DNA from: Williamsia sp. DF01-3
Lineage (GTDB): Bacteria; Actinomycetota; Actinomycetes; Mycobacteriales; Mycobacteriaceae
Direction of reading: 5' to 3'
DNA length: 64,000 nt
Assembly (NCBI RefSeq): GCF_023051145.1
Contig: NZ_JALKFS010000005.1
Location: 4,233,733-4,297,732, forward strand
Shown here: positions 1-12,850 of the stretch, piece after piece
How the letters are laid out: every line of letters begins with the position of its first letter
How positions within the stretch are numbered: position 1 is the first letter of the stretch
Notes under the pieces: generated by a model
Told to the model about the DNA's origin: nothing
The model's input: the letters and a program-made list of their open reading frames with translations, nothing else
The model's database searches: none
Position numbers and translations under genes: made by a program

Positions 1-1
1 G

Positions 2-3000
2 TTCTTCAGCCACATCGACTTCGGATCGGTCAGCGGTGAAGTGCACCTGCTGTCCACCGGGCCTGTCGAAGATCTGTCGTTCAACGTCTACGAGAACTTC
101 GGCAATCAGCACATCATGCTCGACCTCGAAGCAAATCCCAATCGGTACTCGCCCGACGAGGTCCATGATCACCACCGGCGTATCGAGGCACTGCTCACCG
201 ACATCGTCCGCGGCGACCTCGACCGCACCATTGCGCAGGTCAGCACCGTACCCGCCGACGAGCGCAGACAGCTTCTGCACGTCTGGAACGACACCTACCG
301 GGAGTTGCCGGCGCAGACGCTGACGGAGCTTCTGGATGCGGCCGCCGAACACCACGCCGATCAACCCGCCCTTCAGGCGGCCGAGACCGGCGCGCACCCA
401 CTCACGTACGCAGAGCTGGCACGGCATACGAACCGCCTTGCACGACGTCTCATCGCGGAGGGTGCGGGGCCTGAGTCGGTGGTGGCGGTGACGTTGCCCC
501 GCAGCGTCGAACAGGTGGTCGCCATCCATGCGGTCATCAAATCCGGTGCCGCGTATCTACCGATCAACCCGGACGACCCTGCCGACCGCATCGAGCACAT
601 CCTGGGCACAGCCGCTCCGTCGATCGTGCTGGTCGCCGCCGATCAGCAGGCTCCCGAGACCACCGCGACCGTTCTCCACGTCGGCCTCGACGACACCTCG
701 GACGTCGACCACCGGGCGATCACCGACGCCGACCGCCGCGCACCCTTGCGACCGGAGCACCCCGCGTACGTGATCTTCACCTCGGGTTCAACCGGTAAAC
801 CCAAGGGCGTCACCGTCAGTCATCGAGCGATCACAAACCGGCTGCAGTGGATGCAGCACGAATATCACATCGACCAGAACGACCGTGTCATCCAGAAGAC
901 CCCGGCCACCTTCGACGTATCGGTGTGGGAGTTCTTCTGGCCTCTGGTGGCCGGCGCGCATCTCATCGTGCCCACCCCTGACGGACATCGGGATCCGTGG
1001 TACCTGCGCGACGTCATGTCGGCACATGCCGTGACGGTCGCTCACTTCGTTCCTTCGATGCTCGCGGCCTTCGTCTCCGCGTTCGAGTCCGATCCGCAGA
1101 CCGCAGACGGTCGCGATGGGCTCGACAACCTGCGGCTGGTCTTCACCAGTGGCGAGGCCCTCGCCACGGCGACTGCTGTGCGGTTCCGCAGCGTCAGCAA
1201 TGCTCCGGTCAACAATCTCTACGGTCCCACCGAAGCCGCCGTCGACGTCACCTTCGAGAACGACAGCGCCTCGAGCACCGGCGCCTCCGTACCGATCGGT
1301 CGCCCGGTGTGGAACACCGCGGTGTATGTACTCGACCAGCAGCTTCGCCCCCAGCCTGTCGGCGCAGTCGGCGAACTGTACTTGGCCGGAACCCAACTGG
1401 CCCGTGGATACGTCGGACGCCCGGACCTGACGGCCGATCGGTTCGTGGCCGATCCCCATCAGCCGGGTCGACGGATGTACCGCACGGGCGACCTCGTCCG
1501 GTGGCGTGCAGACGGCACTCTCGACTACATCGGGCGCAGCGACTTCCAGGTGAAGATCCGCGGTCAGCGCATCGAACTCGGCGAGGTCCAGGCAGCGCTG
1601 ACCTCCGCCGGAGGCGTCGGCGAGGCCGTGGTGGTCGTCCGCGTGGATCCGGGAACAGGCGATCCCATGCTCGTCGGCTACATCACGCCGTCGGGCGGAG
1701 CATCCCCCGACACGGTCGACATCCGCCGCGCACTCCGAAGGACATTGCCCGAGTTCATGATCCCGTCGGTGATCGTGGAACTCGACCAGATCCCCACCAC
1801 GTCGAACGGCAAGCTCGACAGCCGAGCGTTGCCGGATCCAGTGTTCATCCCCACCCAGGACGCGACGGTCGCCCCTCGCGACGACCTCGAACTCGCACTG
1901 TGCCAATTGTTCTCGGGCATACTCGGACGAGAGACCGTCAGCGCCGAGGCATCATTCTTCGATCTCGGGGGCAATTCACTGCTCGCCACCAAGATCGTCG
2001 CCCGGTTGACCGCGCTGGCCGGCCGACGTATCGGCATCAAGACCCTGTTCGCGGCACCCACCCCTGCGGATCTGGCCGAGGCGTTGCGGGACATGGGCGT
2101 CGACGAGTCACTGATCCGACCCGATCGCGCCGTCACCACCATCAAGGCGGTCACCACCGATCACACCCGGATCCCGCTGTCGGCGGCCCAGCAGCGGGTG
2201 TGGTTCATCAACCGGTCAGATCCGGAGTCGGGCGCCTACAACATCCCGTTCCGCCTGACGCTTCGTGGCACGCTCGACCACGACGCACTGGCACAGGCAC
2301 TGGTCGATGTAGCCGAACGTCAGCAGGTGCTGCGGACGGTGTTCCCACTCGACGACGACGGACCGTTCCAGCGCGTTCTGCCGGTGGACGAGGTGGACCT
2401 CGACCTCGCCGAGACCGACGTCAGCCGATCGGACGTCGAACGCGTGAGCCGTGAGCTGGCTGGTGAGGGCTTCGACCTCGGTCAGCAGGTCCCGATCCGT
2501 GCGCGACTGCTGCGCATGTCCGACACCGAACACGTGCTGGTTGTCGTCCTGCACCACATCGCGGCCGACGGCCTCTCACTTGCCCCGCTCGCGGGCGACC
2601 TGTCGATCGCTTACACCGCCCGCTCGGCCGGTCACCGACCCGACTGGCAGCCGCTACCGGTGCAGTACAGCGACTTCAGCATCTGGCAGGCCGAGCAGCT
2701 GGCCGATGACAACAGCCCCGATTCCATTGCGGCGCAACTACGTTACTGGTCGCTCACGCTCGCCGACATGCCGGCGCAGACCGATCTCCCGACAGACCGG
2801 CCGCGGCCGGCGAGCCCCACGATGCGTGCCGGTGGCCACACCGTCGAACTCGATGCCGACGTGCATCGCGGACTGCTCACTGCCGCGCAGGCGCCGGGCG
2901 AGCAGACGCTCTTCACCGTTGTCCACGCGTTGATCGCGACGTTGCTGCGCCGGATGGCCAACGACGACGACGTCGCGGTGGGCACACCGGTGGGTGGTCG

Positions 3001-4198
3001 CGGCGACGACGCACTCGACCAACTGGTCGGCATGTTCGTCAACACCGTCGTACTGCGCGCATCGATCAGCAAGTCGGACAGCTTCGACGATCTCGTATCC
3101 CGCCTGCAGGCCATCACGGTCGATGCACTGGCACACGCCGACGCCCCGTTCGAACAAGTGGTGCAGGCCGTCAATCCCGACCGGTCGAACCCAGCACATC
3201 CGCTGTTCCAGGTGAGTATTGCTCTCAACGAGAACACCGACATCTCCCTGGAACTGCCGGGTCTCACCGTGTCGGCTGCACCGATCAGCGCCGGGGTCAT
3301 CAAGTTCGACCTCCAGTTCACCGTCACCGAGCAGTACACGGCGGACGGCGAGCCGGCCGGCCTTGATGTCGAGATCGACTACGCCGCAGAACTGTTCGAC
3401 CACGCGACGATCCGCACACTGGGCAAACGACTGCAGCAGGTCGCCCGCGGCGTGCTCGCCGACCCCACCCGGCCGATCGGCGACATCAACATTCTCGGTC
3501 GCGCGGAGGAGATGGCGCTTGTACCGGCCACCGGTCCCACCCCACGCCGCGCGCGGGTGCTGCCGGACATCCTCGCCGAGGCGGTCTCGGTCAATCCCGA
3601 CGCGGTCGCGGTCCGCGAAGCCGGCCGCGAACTCACCTATCTCGAACTCGACACCCGCTCGGACGCCCTCGCGCACCTCCTCATCGCGGAGGGCATCGGC
3701 CCGGAAGACTTCGTGGCCATCGCGGTCCCGCGTTCGCTCGAATGGATCATCGCGCTGTGGGCCACCGCCAAGACCGGCGCTGCCTGGGTGCCGGTGGATC
3801 CGCGGTATCCGGCCGAGCGCATCGACCACATCCTGGCTGATTCGGGGGCGAAACTGTGCCTCACCGTGCGGAACTCGCCGGTGGCGCCCCCTGGTACCCC
3901 CGCGATCGCAGTCGACCACCCCGAACTGCTCGAGCAACTGCGTACAACTCCGGACAACCCGGTCCGGTCACACGACCGGGTCGGCCCACTGACACTGGAC
4001 AACCCTGCGTATCTCATCTACACCTCCGGGACCACCGGTGTGCCGAAGGGTGTGGTGGTCAGCCATCACGGCCTGGTCGACTTCACGTCCGAACAGGTGC
4101 AGCGGTTCGGTGTCGAGACCGACAGCGTCACACTGCACTTTGCTTCGCCGAGCTTCGACGCCTCCGTCCTCGAGGTCCTCATGGCGGTCGGCGGAGCC
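2..4198 (+). CDS. Non-ribosomal peptide synthetase 1, N-terminal part in window (partial 5')
   Basis: The frame is open from base 2, so the gene begins outside the window. Domains in order: C-terminal piece of a condensation domain (to about base 300), adenylation A1 (about 320-1835), carrier T1 with LGGNSL (about 1890-2100), condensation C2 with HHIAADG (about 2160-3510), and the first half of A2 (from about 3555). Reading the GrsA pocket positions in A1 gives DVWHFSLVDK, the serine code of EntF, so A1 very probably loads L-Ser. No epimerase follows T1. The reading frame stops at 4199-4201 in the middle of A2 through an apparent one-base deletion; A2 continues in another frame without loss. 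Assembly-line enzyme in the cytosol, working with MbtH and the exporter downstream. Confidence 0.95.
4197..4198 (+). other. Frameshift in NRPS1 adenylation domain A2
   Basis: The frame ending in VGGA-stop and the next frame beginning LTMVIAPP join exactly as a paralogous A domain (AVSAGATMVIAP at A3) if one base is added to the CC at this site (reading GCC CTG ACC). No residues are missing on either side. Either a consensus error or a real inactivating deletion. Confidence 0.85.
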
Positions 4199-7100
4199 TG
4201 ACCATGGTGATCGCTCCGCCACATGTTCTCGGCGGCAACGAACTCCAGGACGTGCTCGCCGACCAGTCGGTCACGCACGCGTTCGTCACGCCGTCGGTGC
4301 TGGCAACCATGGAATCGGACGCCCTGCCTGCCCTGTCCACGGTGATCGTCGGTGGCGAGCATCCCAACCCCGAGGTCATCTCTCGATGGGCCCGTGGTCG
4401 TCGGTTGTTCAACGCGTACGGCCCCACCGAAGCCACCGTCGCTGCCACCATCACCGACCCGATCGCACCCGATGAGACCCTGAGCATCGGCGGGCCGGTG
4501 CGAGGCATGGATCTGCTGGTTCTGGACGAACGGCTTCAGCCGGTACCGACCGGCGCCGTCGGCGAGCTGTACCTCGCCGGCGGACACCTGGCGCGCGGAT
4601 ATCACCGTCGGGTACGGCGCACGTCGGAGTCGTTCCTGGCCAACCCATTCGGGCGCGACGGCGACCGCATGTACCGCACCGGCGACCTCGTGCGCTGGAC
4701 ATCGGCCGGTGAGCTGGAGTTCCTCGGGCGTGCCGACAGCCAGGTCAAGGTGCGTGGATTCCGGATCGAGCTCGGTGAGATCGATGCCGCCCTCATTCGT
4801 GATGACCTGGTGGCCGAGGCCGTCACGGTCGCCCGGCCGGGCCGCGACGGCACCACGGAATTGGTGTCGTACGTCAGCCCGGTGACCGCCCACACCTTGC
4901 AGGCCGATTCGCTGCGAGAACGGTTGTCAGCTCAACTCCCGGGTCATATGGTGCCGCGCTCCATCATGGTGATCGATCGGCTGCCGGTGACCCCCAGCGG
5001 GAAGATCGACTACCGGGCGCTTCCCGAACCGTCGCGTTCCGCGGACAGCCCGACCGACAACGGCGGCGGACCGCGCGGCCTCCGCGAGCAGCAGATCGCC
5101 GCCATGTTCGCGCAGGTGACCGGCCGCGATGCCGCCACCATCGGCCGCAGCGAAGACTTCTTCGAGATGGGCGGCAACTCGCTGATGGCCACTCAGGTGG
5201 TGGCGCGTCTCGAAGCCCTGCTGGGACGCCGCGTCCCGGTCCGTACCCTCTTCGACAACCCCACCATCGCGCGACTCGCACGGGCCTGTGCAGCAGAGCC
5301 CGGCGACGACGCGGCCGCACCTCTGCCCGAACTCGTGGCCCGTGAACGCCCGGCGTTCGGGCGTGACTCCGTTCCCGCGCTCGCCGCCTCACGACTCTGG
5401 TTCCTCAATCGACTCGAACCCGAATCCGGCGCGTATAACATCGCCTTCGCCGTCACCTTGCGTGGCGCCCTGAATGTGGCAGCGCTCGAACTCGCACTCA
5501 CCGACGTGGTCGCCCGCCATGAACCCCTGCGCACGATCTATCCCGAGGACGACGGCAGGCCACAGGTCGAGGTGCTCGAAGCCCCGCGGTTCGAGTTGCC
5601 GGTCGCCGAATCGGCAGGCGATCAGTTGGCCGAGCGGCAAACAGCATTGGGCGTCGAAGGATTCGATCTGCGCACCTCGCCGCCGATCAGGGCCGAACTC
5701 GTCCGCACGGATGTCGACACCCACGTGCTGACGATGGTGATCCATCACATCGCCGCCGATGGCTGGTCGCTGCGTCCCCTCGCAACCGATCTCGCGGTCG
5801 CATACGAAGCGCGGTGCGCGGGACGAACACCCGACCTGGCCCCGCTGCCCGTTCGTTTCCGTGACTTCGCCGAGTGGCAGCGGGCTGCACTCGGGGACGA
5901 CCAGGATCCGAGCAGCCGGATCAGCGGTTTGCTGACCTGGTGGCGCGACACCCTGTCAGGGGTGAGCCGGGAGTCGATTCTCGCTCACACCGAAACCGGC
6001 GAACACGGCAGTGGAACGGTCGACTTCGAGGTAGCTCCTGAGGTCCTGGACGGACTGTCCAGCGTCGCCCGCTCGCGTGACGCAAGCCTGTTCATGGTGA
6101 TGCACAGCGCGTTTGCCGCGCTACTCCACCGCCTGAGCACCCACTCCGACGTCCATCTCGAGGGCGCCGATTCCGATGTGGTGATCGGTAGCCCGGTCGC
6201 CGGACGCGACCACCCCGATCTCGCCGACCTGGTCGGCATGTTCGTGAACACCGTTGTGCTGCGCACGCCGGTGACGTCCGGTGCGCAATTCACCGAGCTC
6301 ATCGACCGCGTTCGCGACTCCGACATCGACGCGTTCTCACATGCCGACGTTCCCTATGACCAACTGGCCACCGCTGTCGCGGACGACCGCCGCCAGCAGG
6401 ATCCCCTCGTCCGGGTCGCCCTGGCGTTTGCCGACGAATCCGGCCCTGCCCTCCAGCTCGGCGACCTGATCGCCGACGTCACAGAGATCGACACCGCGGG
6501 AACGCGTTTCGATCTGGAGCTCCGGGTCACCGGGCACATGATGCGGCTGACCTACGCGCGGGACAAATACCCCGCAGCCGTCATCGAAGCCATGGCGCAG
6601 CGCTTCGTCCGCGTCCTCGAGAGCGTCGTCGCAGACCCCGAGATCACCATCGGCGACCTCGATGTGCTGACCGAAAACGAGTGGCCCGAGGGTGTCGCCG
6701 CGGGAACCGACGAGGCGGGCAATGCATGGTCGGACCAGCAGACCCTGCTGCCCGATCTGCTCGCCGATGCCGTGAGCCGCAACCCGGACGCGCCCGCGCT
6801 CGTCTTCGACGCGGGCCAATGGCCGGCCTCCGAAGCCGGTTCGGGCACGCTGACCGACGACGGTCGCCAGGTGCTCACCTACCGGGAACTCGACGAATGG
6901 TCGAACCGTTGGGCCCGTTACCTTCTCAGCCTGGAGATCGGACCCGAGGACATCGTTCCCATCGCCCTGCAGCGGGGTGCCACCTCGGTGGCCGCGATGT
7001 GGGCGATCACCAAGACCGGCGCAGCTTTCTTGCCGGTGGACCCGGGTTATCCGGCTGAACGCATCGAACACATGGTCACCGACAGCAAAGCCGTCGTGGG

Positions 7101-10100
7101 CCTGACCGATCAGGCGACCGCGCATGATCTTCCCGTCGGTGTCCGGTGGATCAGCCTGGACGGCCAGCTCGGTGCAGCCGTGGACACGATGAGTGGTCGT
7201 CGACTCACCCGTCACAGGTGGGCCCAACCGGACAACATCGCGTACGTGATCTACACGTCGGGCTCCACGGGAGTGCCCAAGGGCGTGGCGGTCACCCACC
7301 GTGGTCTGGCACCGCTGGCGGCCGAACAACGTGAGCGGTACGGGGTCGACAGCGATTCGCGCACCCTGCATTTCGCGTCCCCGAGCTTCGATGCATCGAT
7401 GCTCGAACTGCTGCTGGCCGTCTCGGCCGGTGCCACCATGGTCATCGCCCCACGAATCTATGGCGGGTCCGAACTCGAGCAGTTCCTGCGGTCGCAGCGC
7501 ATCACCCACGCGTTCATCACACCCGCGGCCCTCGCCACCGTTCCGAGCGCAGATCTGCCTGATCTCCGCACACTGGCGGTGGGCGGCGAGGCATGCGGTC
7601 CCGACCTCGTCCGTGCCTGGGCCCCCGGACGCACGTTCCTCAATGCCTACGGTCCCACCGAGACCACTGTCGTGTCCGTGATGGCCACGATCAACGGTGA
7701 CGACAGCCGGCCTCTGCCGAGCGGACCCATTCCGATCGGCACGCCCGTACGTGGTGAGGGCGCAGTGGTTCTCGATGCCGCACTGCGGCCGGTGCCGGCG
7801 GGTGTGCCCGGCGAGCTGTATCTCAGCGGGGCGGGTCTCGCACGTGGATACGTTCGGCGTGCGGGTCTGACGGCCACGCGGTTCGTCGCGAACCCCTACG
7901 GCGAGCCGGGCGGATTGCTCTACCGCACAGGCGATGTGGTGACGGTGAACCCAGACGGCGTGATGACCTACCTCTCACGCAGTGACAACCAGGTCAAGCT
8001 CCGTGGGTTCCGGATCGAGCTCGGTGAGATCAACACCGCACTCACCGCACGACCCGACATCCGCTTCGCGGTGACGGTGGTGCGCGGGCGCGGGGAGGGT
8101 GCCACGCTGGCGAGTTATGTCGTCCCCGTCGACGGCGAGGTGGATCTCGACGACGTGAGGCGCCACCTGCAGGCCCGACTACCGCGCCATCAGGTGCCTG
8201 CTTCGATCACTCCGATCGACTCGATCCCGTTGACCCCCAACGGCAAACTGAACAGCGCTGCCCTCCCAGAGCCCGTGGTCGGCGGGACCGACACCGAGCG
8301 TCGCCCCGTGGCGGGCGATGCCCAGGAGGCCCTTGCCACGTTGTTCGCCGAGGTGCTCGGCGTACCGGCCGACCAGATCGGGGCAGACGACGACTTCTTC
8401 GAACTCGGCGGTACCTCGCTGACCGCCACCCAGTTGATCAGCCGGATCAACCGGGCATTGGGTACCGAACTGCCGGTGAGGGTTGTCTTCGACCATCCGA
8501 CGGTCTCCGACCTCGCCGGGTTTGCCGCAACCGGAGGCGTGGCTGCGGACCGAGGTGCGCGAGCGACGCTGAGCCACCGCGACCACGCCACGTCGGCACC
8601 GCTGTCACTGGCGCAGCGGCGCCTGTGGTTCCTCTCCCGCACCGATCCGGAGTCGGCGGCGTACAACGTGCCCTTCGCGGTGGAGTTCCACGGCGAATTG
8701 TCCGTCGACGCACTGCATTCGGCGTTGGTCGACCTGGTCGAGCGGCACGAGAGTCTGCGGACGCTGTTCCCCGAGGTCGACGGGGAGGCCACCCAGGTCC
8801 CCGAGCCCGACGCCGCGAAGGTGATCGGTCACCGGTTGCTGGTGGAGAATCACGACACCGCAGACCTGGAAAGCCTGGTCTTGACCACCGCTGCACAGGG
8901 TTTCGACCTGTCGAATAAGCCGCCCATCCGCGTCCGGTTGCTGCGTACCGGGCCCCTGAGCCACACCCTGGTGGTGGTGCTCCACCACATCGCCGCGGAC
9001 GGATGGTCGTTGCCGACGCTGCTCGGTGATCTGATGCTCGCCTACCGCGCGCGCAGCTCGGGCGAGGCACCGCAGTTCGATCCGTTGCCTGTCAGCTACA
9101 TCGACCACACCCTGTGGCAACACACCACCGTGGGTTCACCCGACGATCCCGGCAGCGCTGCGGCCCGGCAGATCGACTACTGGCGAGGTGTACTCGCCGA
9201 TGCCCCGGTCGATTCCACGATCCCTTCGCAGGGAGAGACAACCGCCGGTCTCGATGCCGCCGCCGCACACAGTGGCGGACACACGGTGCTGACCATCGAC
9301 GATGATCTGCGCGGCGCCATCGCGGAACTCGCACGCCGAGAAGGTGTCAGCCCATTCATGCTGATGCACGCCGCGCTCGCGGTTCTGATGTACCGCATGG
9401 GTTCGGGGTCCGATGTGCTGATCGGCACCCCCGTGGCCGGCCGGTTCGAGCCCGAATTGCAAAGGGTCGTGGGCATGTTCGTGAACACCCTCGCTCTGCG
9501 CAGCACACTCGATCCAGCGGCGTCGTTCATCGAGCTGTTGTCGTCGATACGCGAAAGCGATCTCGAAGCACTCGCGCACGTCGACGTACCGTTCGACGAC
9601 GTCGTCAGCGCCGTCAATCCTCAGCGGGTGCCCGGACGTCATCCCCTCTTCCAGGTCGCTCTGTCGGTTCACGACTGGTCCGAGACCAGCCTCGGCGGCA
9701 ACCTCGATGCCGGCGCCGGACTTCTGGCCCAGGTCACCGAGGTCGACACGGAGTCGGTGAAGTTCGACCTGCAGTTCACCGTCACCGGCATCAACCCCGG
9801 CGCCGAAGGTCAGGCGCGGATCAAGATGACCTACGCACGGGCGCGCTATGACCAGCGGACCGCCGAGGCAATCTCGGCGCGATTGATCCGTGTTCTCCGG
9901 GCGGTCACCGACTCGCCGACGATGCCCGTCGGCGACACACCCGTCACCGATTTCGTCGAGGAGGCCACCCTGGCCCCGGTGCGTGGTCTGCCCGCCCCGA
10001 AGCCGAGGTCACTGGTGGAGCTGTTCACCGCGGCGGTCAACGACAATCCCGACGGCACCGCGCTGATCGACGCGCACACGAGTGTGAGCTACCGGCAGGT

Positions 10101-12609
10101 CGACACCCGATCGAACAAACTGGCCAGGCTGTTGCTACGTCGCGGACTTGGCCCGGATTCGTTGGTGGCCATGGCGATTCCGCGGTCGGTGGACGCGATC
10201 ATCGCGACCATCGCCATCAGCAAGACCGGCGCGGCATTCCTGCCGGTTGATCCCACATACCCGGCAGGCCGCATCGAGCACATGCTCGCCGACAGCCGGG
10301 TGCGCGTGGGTATCACCATCGAGCAGTACGCCCAATCGATGCCACCTGCGGTGGACTGGTTTGTTCTCGACGACTCCGCGGTGCAGGGGGCGACCGTCTC
10401 GATGTCTGCACTGCCCCTCACCCCGGCCGAGGTCGGGCACGGTACGCGGCACGATCAGCTGGCGTACATCATCTACACCTCCGGTTCCACCGGGAGGCCC
10501 AAGGGTGTGATGGTGCCCCATCGAGGTCTGGCGGCCGTGCACGACGAGCTGAAGGCGAAGATGTCGCCCGAATCGGCCTCGCGGGTACTGCATTTCGCAT
10601 CGCCGAGTTTCGACGCGTCGATCCTCGAGATGTTGCTGGCCATCTCGGGGCGCTCCGCGCTGGTGGTCAGTCCGACCGATGTCTTCGGTGGCGATCAGCT
10701 TGCCGACTTCCTCGAGCTCGGCGCGGTCACCCACGCCTTCATCACGCCCGCGGCACTGGCCAGTCTGGATCACCGGCGGGTCCGCGGACTGCGCACCATC
10801 GCGGTGGGTGGCGAGGCATTCGGCAGCGATCTGGTCCGCCGGTGGTCCGCTGACCGGTTGATGCTGAATGTGTACGGCCCCACCGAGACCACCATCATCA
10901 CCACCAGCAGTGAACCGATGGCGCCTGACACCCCGATCACGATCGGGGCGCCCAACCGCGGCGTCCGGGCGCTTGTGCTCGACTCCCGCCTGCACCCCAC
11001 CCCGGTGGGGGTGGCCGGTGAGCTCTATCTCATCGGAGATCAGGTGACCCGCGGCTATTTCGGGCGCCCCGATCTCACATCGGCACGCTTCGTTGCCAAT
11101 CCGACCGGTGTCGGTGGCGAGCGGATGTACCGCACCGGTGACGTGGTGCGCTGGACGGCAACTCGCACACTGCAGTACGTCGGCCGCAGTGACGATCAGG
11201 TTCAGGTGCGCGGGTTCCGCGTCGAGCTCGGCGAGATCGACGCCGTCTTGTCCGGCCTCGAGCAGGTACAGCATTCGGTGACCATCGTGGACAACGGTGA
11301 GGAAGCGGGCCATTCCGCCCGGCTGCTCAGTTATGTGGTGGCCCATGACGGTGCGGACGTCGACACCGCCGCTCTCCGCGACAAGCTGGCCCACAAGTTG
11401 CCTCGTCACATGGTGCCGTCGGCGATCACGGTCATCGACGCGATGCCCCTGACACCGGTGGGCAAGCTCGACAAGAACGCGCTTCCCAAACCGGAGTTCT
11501 CGTCCGAGCCCGGACGCGAACCGGCACCGGGAACGGAAACCATTGTGGCTCAGGCCTTCGCCAAGGCCCTAGACGTCGAATCGGTCAGCGCTGTCGACGG
11601 GTTCTTCGATCTCGGCGGCAACTCGCTCCTGGCCACCAAGGTGATCGCGACACTGCGCGACGAGGCCGGTATCGCGGTTCCGGTCGGCTGGATGTTCAGT
11701 GACTCGTCCCCGGAGGAGCTCGCGGCACGGATCGACGAGCAGGGCGCCGACGGCGATCCCGCTGACACCGGGTCCGCGCCGGGTATCGACCCGGCGCTGG
11801 CTCCGCTGATCGGCCTGCGGGCGCAGGGAACCCGGGCTCCGCTCTTCGCGGTGCACCCGGCGCTCGGTGTCGCGTGGAGCTACACCGCACTGCTGCCGCA
11901 TCTCGATTCCGACCGGCCGCTCTACGGGCTGCAGAACCCGGCGCTGTCGGGCGGTCCCCGACTTCGGTCGGTGCCCGACCTTGCCGCGTACTACCTACAG
12001 CAGGTCCAGGCCGTGCAACCCGAGGGCCCGTATCACCTGATCGGCTGGTCGCTGGGCGGTTCCATCGCACATGAGATGGCGGTGCAACTACGGGAGCAAG
12101 GCCACCAGGTCGAGACGCTGATGCTGCTCGATTCGTACGTGATCCCCGGCCGTCCCGAGCTCGATGTGACACCGTCGGTCGGAGAGTTGCTGACGGAGTT
12201 CGGCTTCGGAGACGGTGAGCTGGCCGGTGATGCGGGCGGCGACATCGGCATCGACGAGGCGACCGAGATCATCCGCGCCTCCGAGGGCCCGTTGGCGCAT
12301 CTGTCGGTATCGGATCTCGAGTCGTTGTACGACGCTTACGTCGCTGCGACTGCGGTGGCCCGCGAGTGGACACCGCGGGTGTACGACGGCGCAGCCTTGT
12401 TCGTCACAGCGTCGGAGGATCCGCCACCCGGACGGCCCGCTGTCGATGACTGGCGTCACCACGTCACCGGGGACATCGGGCACACCGTCGCCCACTGCCG
12501 GCACAGCCAGCTGCTCGACGGCGATCACGTCCATCCAGTCGCCGGGGCACTCGGCGATCACCTTGCAACACTTGATGAAAGGACCAATGATGATCAATCC
12601 ATTCGATGA
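4199..12609 (+). CDS. Non-ribosomal peptide synthetase 1, C-terminal part: A2(rest)-T-C-A-T-C-A-T-TE
   Basis: Continuation of NRPS1 after the frameshift. Domains: rest of A2 (to about 5025), T2 (5080-5290, MGGNSL), C3 (5365-6690, HHIAADG), A3 (6740-8265), T3 (8320-8530, LGGTSL), C4 (8595-9960, HHIAADG), A4 (10000-11490), T4 (11540-11745, LGGNSL) and a type I thioesterase (11810-12600) with GWSLGGS. Pocket codes read by eye: A2 DALFIGAVAK, A3 DALFAGAVVK, A4 DALFAGVIIK; they resemble each other and look hydrophobic, but I cannot assign a residue. No epimerase domain is present, so the residues should stay L unless a dual C domain is present. The TE releases the finished peptide. The last 23 bases overlap mbtH. 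Confidence 0.95.
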
Positions 12610-12850
12610 CGAGCGGGGCACCTTCCGCGTCCTGGTCAATCACGAGGGCCAGCATTCGCTGTGGCCCGATTTTGCCCCCGTCCCGGGCGGGTGGACCTCG
12701 CAGCACGGGCCGTCCGGACGCGAGGAATGCCTGCAGTTCGTGGAACAGAACTGGCGCGACATCGCGCCGGCGAGCTTGACGCGATCCATGCCCGAACGCA
12801 AGGCCGTCGCCGCTTCGGCTCGCGACGGCGAGTGGTGGATCAATGGGTGA
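12587..12850 (+). CDS. mbtH: MbtH-like NRPS chaperone
   Basis: 87 residues, the usual family size. It has the family signature: N-terminal NPFDDE, central SLWP, and Trp/Pro residues through PVPGGW. MbtH proteins bind adenylation domains and are needed for solubility or activity of many of them. The start is the first of two adjacent ATGs (12587 and 12590), preceded by GAAAGGA, and lies inside the end of the NRPS gene; the stop overlaps the next start by 8 bases. This packing implies co-translation with NRPS1 and the exporter. Confidence 0.95.
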   Translation: MMINPFDDERGTFRVLVNHEGQHSLWPDFAPVPGGWTSQHGPSGREECLQFVEQNWRDIAPASLTRSMPERKAVAASARDGEWWING

